From: Candidatus Kaelpia aquatica
Lineage (GTDB): Bacteria > Omnitrophota > Gorgyraeia > Kaelpiales > Kaelpiaceae
Assembly: GCA_030765335.1 (NCBI GenBank)
Contig: JAVCCU010000018.1
Location: 1-45,365 of the forward strand
Direction of reading: 5' to 3'
Length of the DNA stretch: 45,365 nucleotides
Both the position numbers and the translations under genes were made by a program. This document shows, one piece after another, positions 31,162-39,692 of this stretch; the first letter of the stretch is position 1, and each line of letters opens with the position of its first letter. A model generated the notes under the pieces. That model had not been told where the DNA came from and ran no database searches. It worked only from the letters and a program-made list of their open reading frames with translations.

Positions 31162-32076
31162 ATGAAAATAGCTAACAATATAACAGATTTGGTCGGCAAT
31201 ACGCCCTTAGTTAGATTGAATAAAATAGTCAATAATTATAAAGGAGGTTTAATAGCTAAGCTTGAGTATTTTAATCCCAGCTCTAGTATTAAAGATAGAA
31301 TAGCTTTAGCTATGATTGAAGATGCTGAGAAGAGCGGATTAATCAATAAAGATACTGTTATAGTCGAGGCTACTAGCGGTAATACTGGAATAGGATTAGC
31401 ATTTGTATCGGCTCAGCGCGGCTATAGACTGATACTTACTATGCCTGAAAATATGTCAGTTGAGAGAAGGTCTCTGCTTTCGTTTTTAGGCGCAGAGCTG
31501 GTTCTAACCCCAGCTGAATTAGGTATGAGAGGAGCAGTAGATAAGGCTGAAGAGTTATTGAAGGAGCATAAAGGTGCTTTTATGCCTAGGCAGTTTAAAA
31601 ATCTGGTCAATCCTAGAATTCATCGTGAGACTACAGCTCTAGAGATCTGGAACGATACAGATGGAGAGGTAGATATTGTCGTTAGCGGAGTTGGTACCGG
31701 CGGTACTATTACAGGTATTGCAGAGTCTTTAAAGTCTAGGAAAGATACTATTAAGATTATTGCTGTAGAACCTAAGAGTTCAGCAGTTTTATCAGGAGGA
31801 AGTCCTGGAAAACATAAGATTCAAGGTATTGGAGCTGGATTTATTCCTGAAGTACTTAGAGTGGATTTAATAGATAAGATTGTTACTGTTGATGATCGTG
31901 ATGCCATGGATATGGCTAGACGTCTTGCTGAAGAAGAGGGTATCTTAGCCGGTATATCTTCTGGTGCAGCTATGAGCGCTGCAATAGAAGTGGTAGCAGA
32001 GAATGAGGATAAGATGATTGTTGTTATTTTTCCTGATGCAGCTGAGAGGTATCTATCTAACTGGAACTTGGATTAA
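31162..32076 (+). CDS. cysK: Cysteine synthase (O-acetylserine sulfhydrylase)
   Basis: 304 residues, normal length. Fold type II PLP enzyme making cysteine from O-acetylserine and sulfide. PLP lysine in [11 protein letters not shown] (about residue 42), the [10 protein letters not shown] phosphate/substrate loop near 70, [10 protein letters not shown], and SSGAAMSAA near the end. No CBS domain. It follows the Rrf2 regulator by 20 bases, a common regulator-target pair. No Shine-Dalgarno. No serine acetyltransferase gene (cysE) is in the window. O-phosphoserine as substrate is not excluded. Confidence 0.93.
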   Translation: MKIANNITDLVGNTPLVRLNKIVNNYKGGLIAKLEYFNPSSSIKDRIALAMIEDAEKSGLINKDTVIVEATSGNTGIGLAFVSAQRGYRLILTMPENMSVERRSLLSFLGAELVLTPAELGMRGAVDKAEELLKEHKGAFMPRQFKNLVNPRIHRETTALEIWNDTDGEVDIVVSGVGTGGTITGIAESLKSRKDTIKIIAVEPKSSAVLSGGSPGKHKIQGIGAGFIPEVLRVDLIDKIVTVDDRDAMDMARRLAEEEGILAGISSGAAMSAAIEVVAENEDKMIVVIFPDAAERYLSNWNLD

Positions 32077-32091
32077 AGAACGGAGGATTTC

Positions 32092-32865
32092 ATGGATGAA
32101 GTAGTTATTTCCCGGGCAATAGTAGAGAGTTTTATGAAAGATTTTATGGATTCACTTGATGTTGATGTAGCTATTGCAGGAGCAGGTCCGTCGGGTCTTA
32201 TATGTGCATACTATCTTGCTAAAGATGGTTATAAGGTAGCTATATTTGAAAGGCAGCTGCGTGTTGGCGGTGGTATGCCCGGCGGCGGAATGATGTTTAA
32301 TCGTGTTGTTGTACAGGAAGAAGCAAGAGGGATTATGGATGAGATAGGTGTTAATCTTACAAAGTATAAAGATGATCTATATATAGCCGACTCTCTTGAG
32401 GCAATATCTACTTTTTGCTCTAAGACAATTAAAGCCGGAGCTAAAATATTTAATCTTATCAACGTAGAGGATGTTATGATTAGGGAGAAGCAGATTACCG
32501 GTTTGGTTTTAAACTGGTCTGCAGTATCCTGGTCTAAGCTCCATGTGGATCCTCTAACTGTAAGGGCTCGTGCTGTTATAGATGCAACAGGGCATGATGC
32601 TGAAGTAGCGAGAATAATAGAGAGAAAGATGGGCAAATGTTTAAATACCAAAGATGGCGGAGTTATAGGCGAGAAGTCTATGTGGGCAGAAGTAGGAGAG
32701 CGGGAGATCATGGATAATACGCGTGAAGCCTGTCCTGGGCTCTTTGTTTGCGGAATGTCTGCTAATGCTGTATTTGGGTCTCCAAGAATGGGGGCAATAT
32801 TCGGCGGCATGCTTTTATCAGGTAAGAAACTTGCGGCTTTGATAAAGGAGCGCTTAGAAACTTAA
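32092..32865 (+). CDS. thi4: Thi4-family thiazole synthase, sulfide-dependent type
   Basis: 257 residues. FAD/NAD-binding GAGPSGLICAYYLAKDGYKVAIFE, GGGMPGGGMMFNRVVV, and C-terminal GMSANAVFGSPRMGAIFGGML fit Thi4, which makes the thiamin thiazole from NAD+ and glycine. Where yeast THI4 has its suicidal sulfur-donor Cys, this protein has H151 (KLHVDPLT), as in methanogen Thi4 enzymes that use free sulfide and turn over many times. This fits an anaerobic, sulfide-rich life. AGGAGG-like site GGAGGATTTC. No TPP riboswitch: only 15 bases separate it from cysK. The archaeal ribose-1,5-bisphosphate isomerase homologue is a less likely alternative. Confidence 0.88.
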   Translation: MDEVVISRAIVESFMKDFMDSLDVDVAIAGAGPSGLICAYYLAKDGYKVAIFERQLRVGGGMPGGGMMFNRVVVQEEARGIMDEIGVNLTKYKDDLYIADSLEAISTFCSKTIKAGAKIFNLINVEDVMIREKQITGLVLNWSAVSWSKLHVDPLTVRARAVIDATGHDAEVARIIERKMGKCLNTKDGGVIGEKSMWAEVGEREIMDNTREACPGLFVCGMSANAVFGSPRMGAIFGGMLLSGKKLAALIKERLET

Positions 32866-32875
32866 GGAGGTTGAT

Positions 32876-34072
32876 ATGGTAAAATCCATCAAAGAGATTA
32901 ATTCCAGAATCAAAAAAGGTAAGGCTATTGTCGTTACAGCTGAAGAGATGATCTCTATAGTTAAGAAGAAAGGGCTATCTTATGCGGCTAAGAATGTTGA
33001 CGTTGTTACAACGGGAACATTTGCTCCAATGTGCTCTTCATCTATATATATAAATATCGGCCATTCTAGACCTAGAATAAAGTTAGGCGGGGGAAGAACC
33101 TATCTAAATGGTGTAGAAGCATATTCGGCTTTAGCTGCTGTAGATATATGTTTGGGAGCTAATGCGCTATCTCTGGATGATCCTAGGAATAAAGTCTATC
33201 CTGGTGAGTTTAAGTATGGAGGCGGCCATGTTATTGAGGATTTGATTAGCGGTAAAGACATCGATCTAGAAGGCTTTGCTTATGGAACAGACTGTTATCC
33301 AAGAAAAGAGCTTAAGACAAAGATAAATATCAAAGATATAAACGAAGCGATACTCTTTAATCCTAGAAACTGCTACCAGAACTACAACGTTGCGGTCAAT
33401 CTGTCTAACAAGATAATATATACTTACATGGGGGTATTGAAGCCCGGAATAGGTAATGCGAATTATTGCAGCGCTTCTCAGCTTTCGCCTCTCATGAATG
33501 ACCCTTACTATAGGACGATTGGAATAGGTACAAAAATTTTCTTAGGCGGAGGTATAGGTCATGTCTGTTTCTGGGGTACTCAGCATAATCCGACTGTTGA
33601 AAGAGGCAAGAACGGAGTTCCGGTTGTACCTTCAGGAACTATTGCTGTTATGGGCGATTTAAAGCAGATGAATTCGGATTGGGTTAAAGGCGTTAGCATG
33701 CTTGGATACGGTGTTAGTTTATCTGTTGGAATAGGCATTCCTATCCCTATCTTAAACACGGATATAGCCCGTTATACATCTATTGAGGATAAAGATATTT
33801 GGACCAATATTATTGATTACAGTAAGGCATATCCAAATCTTAGAAAGGGAGTAATTGGGAAGGTTAACTATGCTCAGCTGCGCTCAGGAAAGATAAAGAT
33901 TAAAGATAGAGATATTCCAACGGCATCTCTTTCAAGCTATAGCAAAGCAAAGAAGATTGCAGAGCTTCTCCAAACTTGGATTGCTAAAAAGAAGTTTCTG
34001 CTGACTGAACCAGTTGAGAGATTGCCGGATGAAAAATCCAGCTATAAATTTAAGAATTTAGAGGTTAGATAA
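32876..34072 (+). CDS. DUF39 protein, putative sulfide-to-homocysteine sulfurtransferase
   Basis: 398 residues, COG1900/DUF39 core. In Methanosarcina MA1821 and relatives this family converts aspartate semialdehyde with sulfide to homocysteine, with essential cysteines; candidates here are C53 (FAPMCSSSIYIN) and C140 (GTDCYPRKE). Other segments such as GHSRPRIKLGGGRTYLNGV and GGGIGHVCFWGTQHNPT are characteristic. The C-terminal CBS pair and the partner NIL/ferredoxin protein found in methanogens are absent. Strong ribosome site (AAGGAGGTTG), ten bases after thi4. The family call is sound; the reaction is inferred from the archaeal homologue. Confidence 0.85.
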   Translation: MVKSIKEINSRIKKGKAIVVTAEEMISIVKKKGLSYAAKNVDVVTTGTFAPMCSSSIYINIGHSRPRIKLGGGRTYLNGVEAYSALAAVDICLGANALSLDDPRNKVYPGEFKYGGGHVIEDLISGKDIDLEGFAYGTDCYPRKELKTKINIKDINEAILFNPRNCYQNYNVAVNLSNKIIYTYMGVLKPGIGNANYCSASQLSPLMNDPYYRTIGIGTKIFLGGGIGHVCFWGTQHNPTVERGKNGVPVVPSGTIAVMGDLKQMNSDWVKGVSMLGYGVSLSVGIGIPIPILNTDIARYTSIEDKDIWTNIIDYSKAYPNLRKGVIGKVNYAQLRSGKIKIKDRDIPTASLSSYSKAKKIAELLQTWIAKKKFLLTEPVERLPDEKSSYKFKNLEVR

Positions 34073-34103
34073 TAATATCTAAAGACAGGTTTCCGTTAAT
34101 ATA

Positions 34104-35147
34104 ATGAATAAGAGTAGTGTTTTGGTTGCAATGAGCGGCGGTGTTGATTCTTCAACTGCGGCTTATCTGTTAAAAGAGAAAGGTTATACTGTTAGGGGTA
34201 TAACAATGTTAATAGTCGATGATGACTCTGCCAGAAGTACCGTAGAAGATGCTGGTAGAGTCTGTGATTACTTAGGAGTAGAGCATATAGTAGTTGATCT
34301 ATCCAAAGAGTTTAAAGATAAGGTTATAGATTATTTTATCAAAGAGTACTTAAGGGGGAGGACTCCTAACCCCTGCGTTGAATGCAATAAGCACTTTAAA
34401 TTCAGCCTGTTGTATGATAAAGCTAGAGATCTTGGTTTTGCTTTTTTTGCAACTGGACATTTTGCAAGAATAGAGAGAGATAGATCAAGTAATTACCTTT
34501 TGAAGAAAGGTCAAGATACTAAGAAAGATCAGAGCTATTTTTTATACCCTATAAATAGAGACTATTTGGGCAGGATTATATTTCCTCTCGGCGATCACTC
34601 TAAAGAAGATGCTTTCAATATAGCTAGAAGTAATAATATTCCTTTCTCTAATAAAGGTCCCAGTCAGGATCTCTGTTTTGTCACTCAGGATAATTGTAGA
34701 GATTTTATAAAGAGTAATATTGAAGATCTAAAAACCGGAGAGATAGTTGATAGAGAAGGCAATATTCTAGGTCAGCACGCCGGTATCCCTTTTTATACAA
34801 TAGGTCAGCGTTCAGGTTTGGGTATAAGCGGTCCTTGCGCATTGTATGTTATTGATATCGATCATGAGAATAATAGAGTTATTGTCGGTGAAAAAGATGG
34901 TCTAAAATCCATAGGGCTTATAGCCTCTAATTTAAATATTTTTAATAGTGATTTAAGGGGTAATATTTCTGCAAAAATCCGCTATAAACATCCGCCGGCG
35001 GAGTGTAGAATGTGCAGAATAGATAACGGTAGATTAACAGTCATGTTTAAAGAAGATCAGGAGGCTATTACCCCTGGACAATCTGTTGTTCTATATCAAG
35101 ATGATGTTGTTTTAGGCGGAGGAGTAATAGAGGAGGTAATACGTTGA
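34104..35147 (+). CDS. mnmA: tRNA 2-thiouridine synthase MnmA
   Basis: 347 residues. PP-loop ATPase: SGGVDSS (10-16). It activates U34 of Lys, Glu and Gln tRNAs and inserts sulfur. Catalytic cysteines are in PNPCVECNKHFKF and QDLCFVTQ. HGRRSG-type FYTIGQRSGLGI and the C-terminal beta-barrel with RYKHPPAECRM are present. In other bacteria the sulfur comes from a cysteine desulfurase via Tus proteins; no such gene is here, and sulfide is used by some archaeal relatives. Overlaps nadA by four bases. No Shine-Dalgarno. Confidence 0.93.
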   Translation: MNKSSVLVAMSGGVDSSTAAYLLKEKGYTVRGITMLIVDDDSARSTVEDAGRVCDYLGVEHIVVDLSKEFKDKVIDYFIKEYLRGRTPNPCVECNKHFKFSLLYDKARDLGFAFFATGHFARIERDRSSNYLLKKGQDTKKDQSYFLYPINRDYLGRIIFPLGDHSKEDAFNIARSNNIPFSNKGPSQDLCFVTQDNCRDFIKSNIEDLKTGEIVDREGNILGQHAGIPFYTIGQRSGLGISGPCALYVIDIDHENNRVIVGEKDGLKSIGLIASNLNIFNSDLRGNISAKIRYKHPPAECRMCRIDNGRLTVMFKEDQEAITPGQSVVLYQDDVVLGGGVIEEVIR

Positions 35148-36046
35148 ATATTGTAGCTGAGATTCAAAGATTAAAAAAAGAGAAGAATGCAGTAATACTT
35201 GTTCACAACTATCAGTTGCCCCAGATTCAGGATATTGCAGATTTCTTAGGCGATTCATTGGGGTTGAGCATTAAGGCTGCTGAGACAGAGGCTGATATCA
35301 TAGTTTTTTGCGGAGTCAGGTTTATGGCCGAAACCGCTAAGATTCTTTCGCCGAACAAACTTGTTATCTTGCCAGAAGATGCTGGCTGTCCTATGGCGGA
35401 TATGTTGACAGGGCTGGAGCTAGAAAAAATTAAAGCAGAACACCCAAAAGCAAAGGTTCTCTGTTATGTTAATACATCTGCAGAGGTAAAGGCCCTATCT
35501 GATATCTGCTGTACATCTGCAAACTCTGTTAAGATAGCCAGGGAGGCCTTTTCAGAAGACGATGAAGTGATATTTGTTCCAGATAGAAACCTTGCCTTTT
35601 ATACTCAAAGAGAGACAGGGCGGAAGTTTATAACTACAGACGGATACTGTCCTATTCATGCTGATCTAACTAAAGAGGATGTAGTTAGAGCTAGAGAAGA
35701 TCATCCTAAAGCAGATTTAATAGTTCATCCTGAATGCAGTCCCTCTGTTATAGATTTAGCGGATGGCGTCTATTCTACATCCGGGATGTTAAACTATGTA
35801 AGGGATTGCAGCAAGAAGGATTTTATTATTGGAACAGAGATAGGAATAATATATAGATTAGAACAAGATAATCCGGGTAAAAATTTCTATCCCTTATCAG
35901 AGAGTGCCATATGTCATGATATGAAAAAGATTACCTTAGAGAAGGTCTTAACCGCTTTAGAAGAAGGAAAGGGCGGAGTAGAGCTAGCATCAGATGTTAT
36001 AACTAAAGCAAGGGGAAGCATCGATAGGATGCTTGAATATAGGTAG
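35144..36046 (+). CDS. nadA: Quinolinate synthase NadA
   Basis: 300 residues, the usual size. It condenses iminoaspartate with dihydroxyacetone phosphate to quinolinate for NAD synthesis, using an oxygen-sensitive [4Fe-4S] cluster bound by three Cys, most likely those in IVFCGVRFMAETAKI, HPECSPSV and SAICHDMKKITLEK. VHNYQLPQIQDIADFLGDS is the typical N-terminus. nadB and nadC are not in the window. TTG start overlapping mnmA by four bases, with GAGGAGGTAA nearby. Confidence 0.95.
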   Translation: MNIVAEIQRLKKEKNAVILVHNYQLPQIQDIADFLGDSLGLSIKAAETEADIIVFCGVRFMAETAKILSPNKLVILPEDAGCPMADMLTGLELEKIKAEHPKAKVLCYVNTSAEVKALSDICCTSANSVKIAREAFSEDDEVIFVPDRNLAFYTQRETGRKFITTDGYCPIHADLTKEDVVRAREDHPKADLIVHPECSPSVIDLADGVYSTSGMLNYVRDCSKKDFIIGTEIGIIYRLEQDNPGKNFYPLSESAICHDMKKITLEKVLTALEEGKGGVELASDVITKARGSIDRMLEYR

Positions 36047-36057
36047 GATATTATAAG

Positions 36058-36801
36058 ATGAAATTAAAAACAAATTGGCAGTTAATGTTAGGACTGTTTT
36101 TAATAGTCGCAACTATTACACTCCATTATTTACATTTTGTTATCTTCCATGATGCCCATCACGTATTCATCTATCTGTTGGGAGATATTGCATTTCTTCC
36201 TCTTGAGGTCTTGATAGTTACTCTTATAATCCATAGATTGTTGTCCCATAAAGAGAAGCAGAGTAAATTAGAGAAATTGAATATGGTCATAGGAGTATTC
36301 TTTAGTGAGCTAGGCGTTAAACTGCTTAGTTATCTTTCGGACTCTGACCCCGGCTTGAATGAGATTAAGAGCTACCTAGTTGTAGATGGTGTCTGGGATG
36401 ATAGAGAGTTTATGAGGGTCCAGAAGATATTAAGAGAGTATAGCTATAATATAGATAAAAATAAGATAGACTGGGTGCTCTTAATAAAAATGCTTAGGGA
36501 GAAGAGAGATTTTCTGTTAAGACTTCTAGAGAACCCTGTACTCTTAGAGCATGAGTGTTTTACAGAGTTATTGCGAAGCGTCTTCCATCTCACTGAAGAG
36601 CTTGAGAGCAGAGATGACTTCTCATCTCTACCTGAGAGTGATTTAGAGCATATGGCAGGAGATATCAAGCGGGTCTATACAAATATAATATCTGAGTGGC
36701 TTAAGTATATGTTGCACCTTAAGAGAAGCTTCCCTTATCTGTTCTCACTTGCTATGAGAGCCAACCCTTTTGATAGCGATTCATCTGTTGTAGTCCGTTG
36801 A
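36058..36801 (+). CDS. Conserved-looking membrane protein, unknown function
   Basis: 247 residues. Two N-terminal membrane helices (about 8-28 and 37-59, with a His-rich loop FHDAHHVF between them), then a soluble helical domain of about 185 residues rich in Leu, Glu and Arg (RVQKILREYSYNID..., LLRSVFHLTEELESRDDF, LKYMLHLKRSFPYLFSLAMR). No catalytic motif. The final RANPF segment recalls small uncharacterised bacterial proteins, but I cannot name the family. It sits between nadA and the perR-like gene without a clear ribosome site. Confidence 0.65.
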   Translation: MKLKTNWQLMLGLFLIVATITLHYLHFVIFHDAHHVFIYLLGDIAFLPLEVLIVTLIIHRLLSHKEKQSKLEKLNMVIGVFFSELGVKLLSYLSDSDPGLNEIKSYLVVDGVWDDREFMRVQKILREYSYNIDKNKIDWVLLIKMLREKRDFLLRLLENPVLLEHECFTELLRSVFHLTEELESRDDFSSLPESDLEHMAGDIKRVYTNIISEWLKYMLHLKRSFPYLFSLAMRANPFDSDSSVVVR

Positions 36802-36826
36802 TATTTTAATAAAAACAATTATTTTT

Positions 36827-36841
36827 TAATAATAATTATTA
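36827..36841 (+). promoter_or_regulatory. Fur/PerR-type 7-1-7 box
   Basis: TAATAAT-A-ATTATTA is a perfect 7-1-7 inverted repeat, one base per half-site away from both the Fur (TGATAAT-n-ATTATCA) and PerR (TTATAAT-n-ATTATAA) consensus. It directly abuts the -35 of the perR-like gene. Confidence 0.65.
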
Positions 36842-36869
36842 TTGACAAAAAATAGACCTATGGTAATAT
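36842..36869 (+). promoter_or_regulatory. Promoter of the perR-suf run
   Basis: TTGACA (36842-36847), 16-base spacer, TAATAT (36864-36869). The expected transcript start is only one or two bases before the ATG at 36878, implying a leaderless message. Confidence 0.55.
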
Positions 36870-36877
36870 CTCTCTCT

Positions 36878-37294
36878 ATGGAAAATAGTCTTAAATGTTT
36901 AAGTGAAGCTGATATCAGGATTACTCCTCAGAGGCTTGCTGTGTATAAAGTTTTAAGTAAGGGGGGTCATCTTAGAGCAGATTATATATATAAGGAGGTA
37001 GGTAGACTATTTCCTTCGATATCTTTTGCTACGGTCTATACGATTCTGCAGCTATTTAAGAATAAAGAGCTGGCGCTAGAAAGCAGGATAGACTTTGAAA
37101 GATCTACTTTTGAGATTAGGACAGACTCTCACCATCACTTTATGTGTAGAGAGTGTGATAAGATTATTGACATAGATATACCGTTCTGCAGCGCCCTTAC
37201 CAAGATGAAAGTGAGCGGTCTTACTATTGAGGATTTTCATGGCTATTTTTACGGTCTATGTAAAGAGTGCAAGAAGAAGAAAAAAGATGCTTAA
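36878..37294 (+). CDS. perR: Fur-family regulator, PerR-like
   Basis: 138 residues from ATG at 36878. The frame is open back to TTG 36842, but that TTG is the -35 box, so the longer form is unlikely. Winged helix (ITPQRLAVYKVL...SISFATVYTILQLF), then dimer domain. Structural zinc Cys C90, C93, C128, C131. Regulatory-site residues H31, H85, H87 and D98 (HHHFMCRECDKIID); the Asp at 98 corresponds to PerR D104 (Fur has Glu), which favours a peroxide sensor. PerR D85 is Glu here (E79). It probably represses itself and sufCB, and perhaps ldh, through the AT-rich boxes seen at both promoters. Confidence 0.85.
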   Translation: MENSLKCLSEADIRITPQRLAVYKVLSKGGHLRADYIYKEVGRLFPSISFATVYTILQLFKNKELALESRIDFERSTFEIRTDSHHHFMCRECDKIIDIDIPFCSALTKMKVSGLTIEDFHGYFYGLCKECKKKKKDA

Positions 37295-38006
37295 TATTAG
37301 AAATCTTACAATCGGTATTGGAGATAAGGATATTATTAGAAATATCAACCTCTCTTTAGGGGAGGCTGAGATTATGGTTCTATTTGGGCCTAATGGCAGC
37401 GGTAAGAGTACTCTCATAAAGACGATATTAGGTTTTAGCGGTTATAAGATTAAAGAGGGAGAGATAGAATTTAATTCTAAGAATCTAGAGAATCTTTCAA
37501 TAGAGCAGAGGGTTAAGCTCGGTATTGGAATTATGTATCAACACCCTCCAAAGATAAGAGGAGTGAGACTGCGTCAATTGGCAGAGTTTTTATCTGACGA
37601 TAAAGATAGGATAGCGCATCTTGCAGAAGAATTATCACTAGAGGGGCATCTTGACCGTGAGATTAACCTAGGTTTCTCAGGCGGTGAGATCAAAAGAGCT
37701 GAGCTCTTTCAGATTCTTCTTCAACGCCCTTCACTTCTTTTTCTGGATGAACCTGAGTCCGGAGTGGATATTGAAAATATCTCTATAATGGGCAAGGCTT
37801 TAAATGGATATTTAAAAGAGAGCAGAGCTCAAGCACTTATCATTACTCATACTGGATATATTCTTGATTATGTCGATGCCGGTACATCATCTGTTATGGT
37901 TGATGGTCATATATCTTGTTCAGGTCATCCTCGCAAGATATTTAAATCTATACAAGAACATGGTTACGATAAATGCAGGGAGTGCCAATGTCCAAACAAC
38001 TCTTAG
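37287..38006 (+). CDS. sufC: SufC, ATPase of Fe-S cluster assembly
   Basis: 239 residues from ATG 37287; the frame runs upstream to 37227, but only inside perR. Walker A GPNGSGKST (34-42), signature LGFSGGEIKRAELFQ, Walker B LLFLDEPESGVD and the H-loop ITHTG are all present. SufC powers the SufB scaffold. It overlaps the perR-like stop by eight bases (ATGCTTAA), so it is translationally coupled to its probable regulator. The C-terminus holds three Cys (KCRECQC), an unusual touch. Confidence 0.93.
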   Translation: MLNIRNLTIGIGDKDIIRNINLSLGEAEIMVLFGPNGSGKSTLIKTILGFSGYKIKEGEIEFNSKNLENLSIEQRVKLGIGIMYQHPPKIRGVRLRQLAEFLSDDKDRIAHLAEELSLEGHLDREINLGFSGGEIKRAELFQILLQRPSLLFLDEPESGVDIENISIMGKALNGYLKESRAQALIITHTGYILDYVDAGTSSVMVDGHISCSGHPRKIFKSIQEHGYDKCRECQCPNNS

Positions 38007-39088
38007 AAGAATTTAATCAAAAAGATAGAGAGGCTATTGCTTCCTCTGGAATGGATGAGACAGAGAGCACTAGGTCTGCCAGCTTTTTACAGTCTGATGA
38101 TAAGATTCATTTCTCTCATTCTCTTTCAGACGGTATTGAAATTCTATCAATAGAAGATGCGCTTTCTAAATATTCTGAAGTCTCAGATTATTACGGCCGG
38201 GCCTTTAAGGCATTAAATAAAGATTTCCCTGCTGATACAAGAGGTGGGTATTTCATAAGAGTTAGAAAAGGTAAGACTATTGAGCTGCCTATCCAATCAT
38301 GCCTCTTCCTTAAAGATTCTGGTTTTAAGCAGCAGGTGCACAACATTGTAATAATTGAGGATGGTGCTAAGGTTCATCTTATCACTGGCTGCTCTGCATC
38401 TCATTCTGCTAAAGAAGCACATCACCTGGGTATATCTGAATTTTTCATAGGTAAAGGAGCCCACTTAAACTTTACTATGATCCATTCTTGGAAAGAAGAC
38501 GTAACAGTTAAACCTATGAGTGTTGCTTTAGTTGAAGAGGGTGGGAGTTTTGTCTCTAATTATATCTGCTTAAAACCCGTTGGAGAGATCACTATGTATC
38601 CTACGGCTGTTCTTCAAGGAGAGAACTCTCGGGCCAGTTTTAATTCATTGTTACTTACTCACCCCGGATCGTTTCAGGACATAGGAAGCCGTGTTATCTT
38701 TAAAGCTAAAAATACTTCAGCTGAAATTGTTGCTCGGGCGGTAAGTTTAGGAGGCAAGGCTATTGCAAGAGGACATTTAAAAGCAGAAGATACTGATATC
38801 AAAGCCCACCTTGAGTGTCGAGGTCTTATAATAAGCGATAAAGGAATAATACATGCTATACCTGAACTTGAGACTGAGTTTAGAGATGTTGAGATGTCAC
38901 ATGAAGCAGCTATAGGAAAGATAAGCCGGGAGGAGATTGAGTATCTCTGCTCCCGCGGTTTTAGCCATGAAGAAGCCCAATCAATAATCATAAGAGGATT
39001 TATGGATGTTGAGATACTTGCTTTGCCGGATATACTTAAGAAAGAGATAAAAGATCTTGAGGATAAGACACTTCGGGGAAGTCTCTAG
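37988..39088 (+). CDS. sufB: SufB-type scaffold of a minimal SufCB Fe-S system
   Basis: 366 residues from ATG 37988 (GGGAG ten bases upstream; an ATG at 37973 is possible). Much shorter than SufB of E. coli (about 495). Right-handed beta-helix core. The functional Cys of SufB (C405 in E. coli) matches the Cys in LECRGLII, and the nearby Glu lies in MSHEAAIGKI. The C-terminal GFSHEEAQSIIIRGFM helix is typical. With sufC alone and no sufD or sufS, this is the compact two-gene form common in archaea and anaerobes. It overlaps sufC by 19 bases. Confidence 0.9.
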   Translation: MSKQLLEEFNQKDREAIASSGMDETESTRSASFLQSDDKIHFSHSLSDGIEILSIEDALSKYSEVSDYYGRAFKALNKDFPADTRGGYFIRVRKGKTIELPIQSCLFLKDSGFKQQVHNIVIIEDGAKVHLITGCSASHSAKEAHHLGISEFFIGKGAHLNFTMIHSWKEDVTVKPMSVALVEEGGSFVSNYICLKPVGEITMYPTAVLQGENSRASFNSLLLTHPGSFQDIGSRVIFKAKNTSAEIVARAVSLGGKAIARGHLKAEDTDIKAHLECRGLIISDKGIIHAIPELETEFRDVEMSHEAAIGKISREEIEYLCSRGFSHEEAQSIIIRGFMDVEILALPDILKKEIKDLEDKTLRGSL

Positions 39089-39142
39089 GTAGATTTTATA
39101 AAAGAGTGAGAGCTTTAATATTTTTAAATAAAGGAGAGAGAG

Positions 39143-39364
39143 ATGAGAGAGAGAATTGAAGAGGCACTCAATGGTATCAGGCCTATGCTTCAGGCTGATG
39201 GCGGCGATGTTGAACTTATCGACGTAACTGATGATGGAGTTGTAAAAGTAAAGCTTAAAGGTGCCTGCGGGTCTTGTCCTATGAGCAGCTATACTTTAAA
39301 GATGGGAATAGAGCAGAGACTAAAAGAAGAAGTTCCCGAAGTAAAAGAGGTTATATCTGTTTAA
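39143..39364 (+). CDS. nfu: NifU C-terminal-like Fe-S carrier (Nfu)
   Basis: 73 residues, just the NifU C-terminal domain. [14 protein letters not shown] and the CxxC C42, C45 ([10 protein letters not shown]) bind a [4Fe-4S] cluster between two subunits, for delivery from SufCB to client enzymes. Ribosome site AAAGGAGAG. Last gene of the suf run, followed by a strong terminator. Confidence 0.93.
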   Translation: MRERIEEALNGIRPMLQADGGDVELIDVTDDGVVKVKLKGACGSCPMSSYTLKMGIEQRLKEEVPEVKEVISV

Positions 39365-39382
39365 AAGAAGCACTAGAGGTAG

Positions 39383-39441
39383 AGGCAGGGAGGAGTTGAT
39401 TTAGATATAGTAATATTTTTATCTTCCCTGCCTATTTTTTT
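39383..39441 (+). terminator. Terminator after nfu
   Basis: AGGCAGGGA (39383-39391) pairs perfectly with TCCCTGCCT (39425-39433), followed after one base by seven T (39435-39441). The loop is long (33 bases). It closes the run that starts at 30.7 kb or at 36.8 kb. Confidence 0.75.
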
Positions 39442-39459
39442 AAAAACACCCCCCTCTCT

Positions 39460-39484
39460 AAGTGCAGTTATCTCTAATGCACTT
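39460..39484 (+). other. Hairpin with AAGTGCA/TGCACTT arms
   Basis: Perfect 7-base arms (39460-39466 and 39478-39484) with an 11-base loop in the 328-base gap between nfu and the H1-like gene. No T tract follows, so it is not an obvious terminator; it could be a protein-binding dyad. The rest of this gap holds only the nfu terminator and the next promoter. Confidence 0.4.
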
Positions 39485-39624
39485 TCAATAGCTGTACTAT
39501 CTATAGTTTATTTTTTTATAAGAAAAGTTTCTGATGTTAGATCTAAATCTCTAGTTTTTATTCTAAAAATGTTGGTTAACCATCATTTTTTCTTTATTAA
39601 CATAATTTATTTTAAATTTTTTTG

Positions 39625-39653
39625 TTGCAAAGTTTTCTTAAATATATTATAAA
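39625..39653 (+). promoter_or_regulatory. Promoter of the H1-like gene
   Basis: TTGCAA (39625-39630), 17-base spacer, TATAAA (39648-39653), in a very AT-rich stretch that would act as an UP element. The leader is about 33 bases with AAGGAGGTGTA. Confidence 0.6.
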
Positions 39654-39692
39654 CTTTTTAAGGTAAAACAATCCTGAAAAAGGAGGTGTAGC

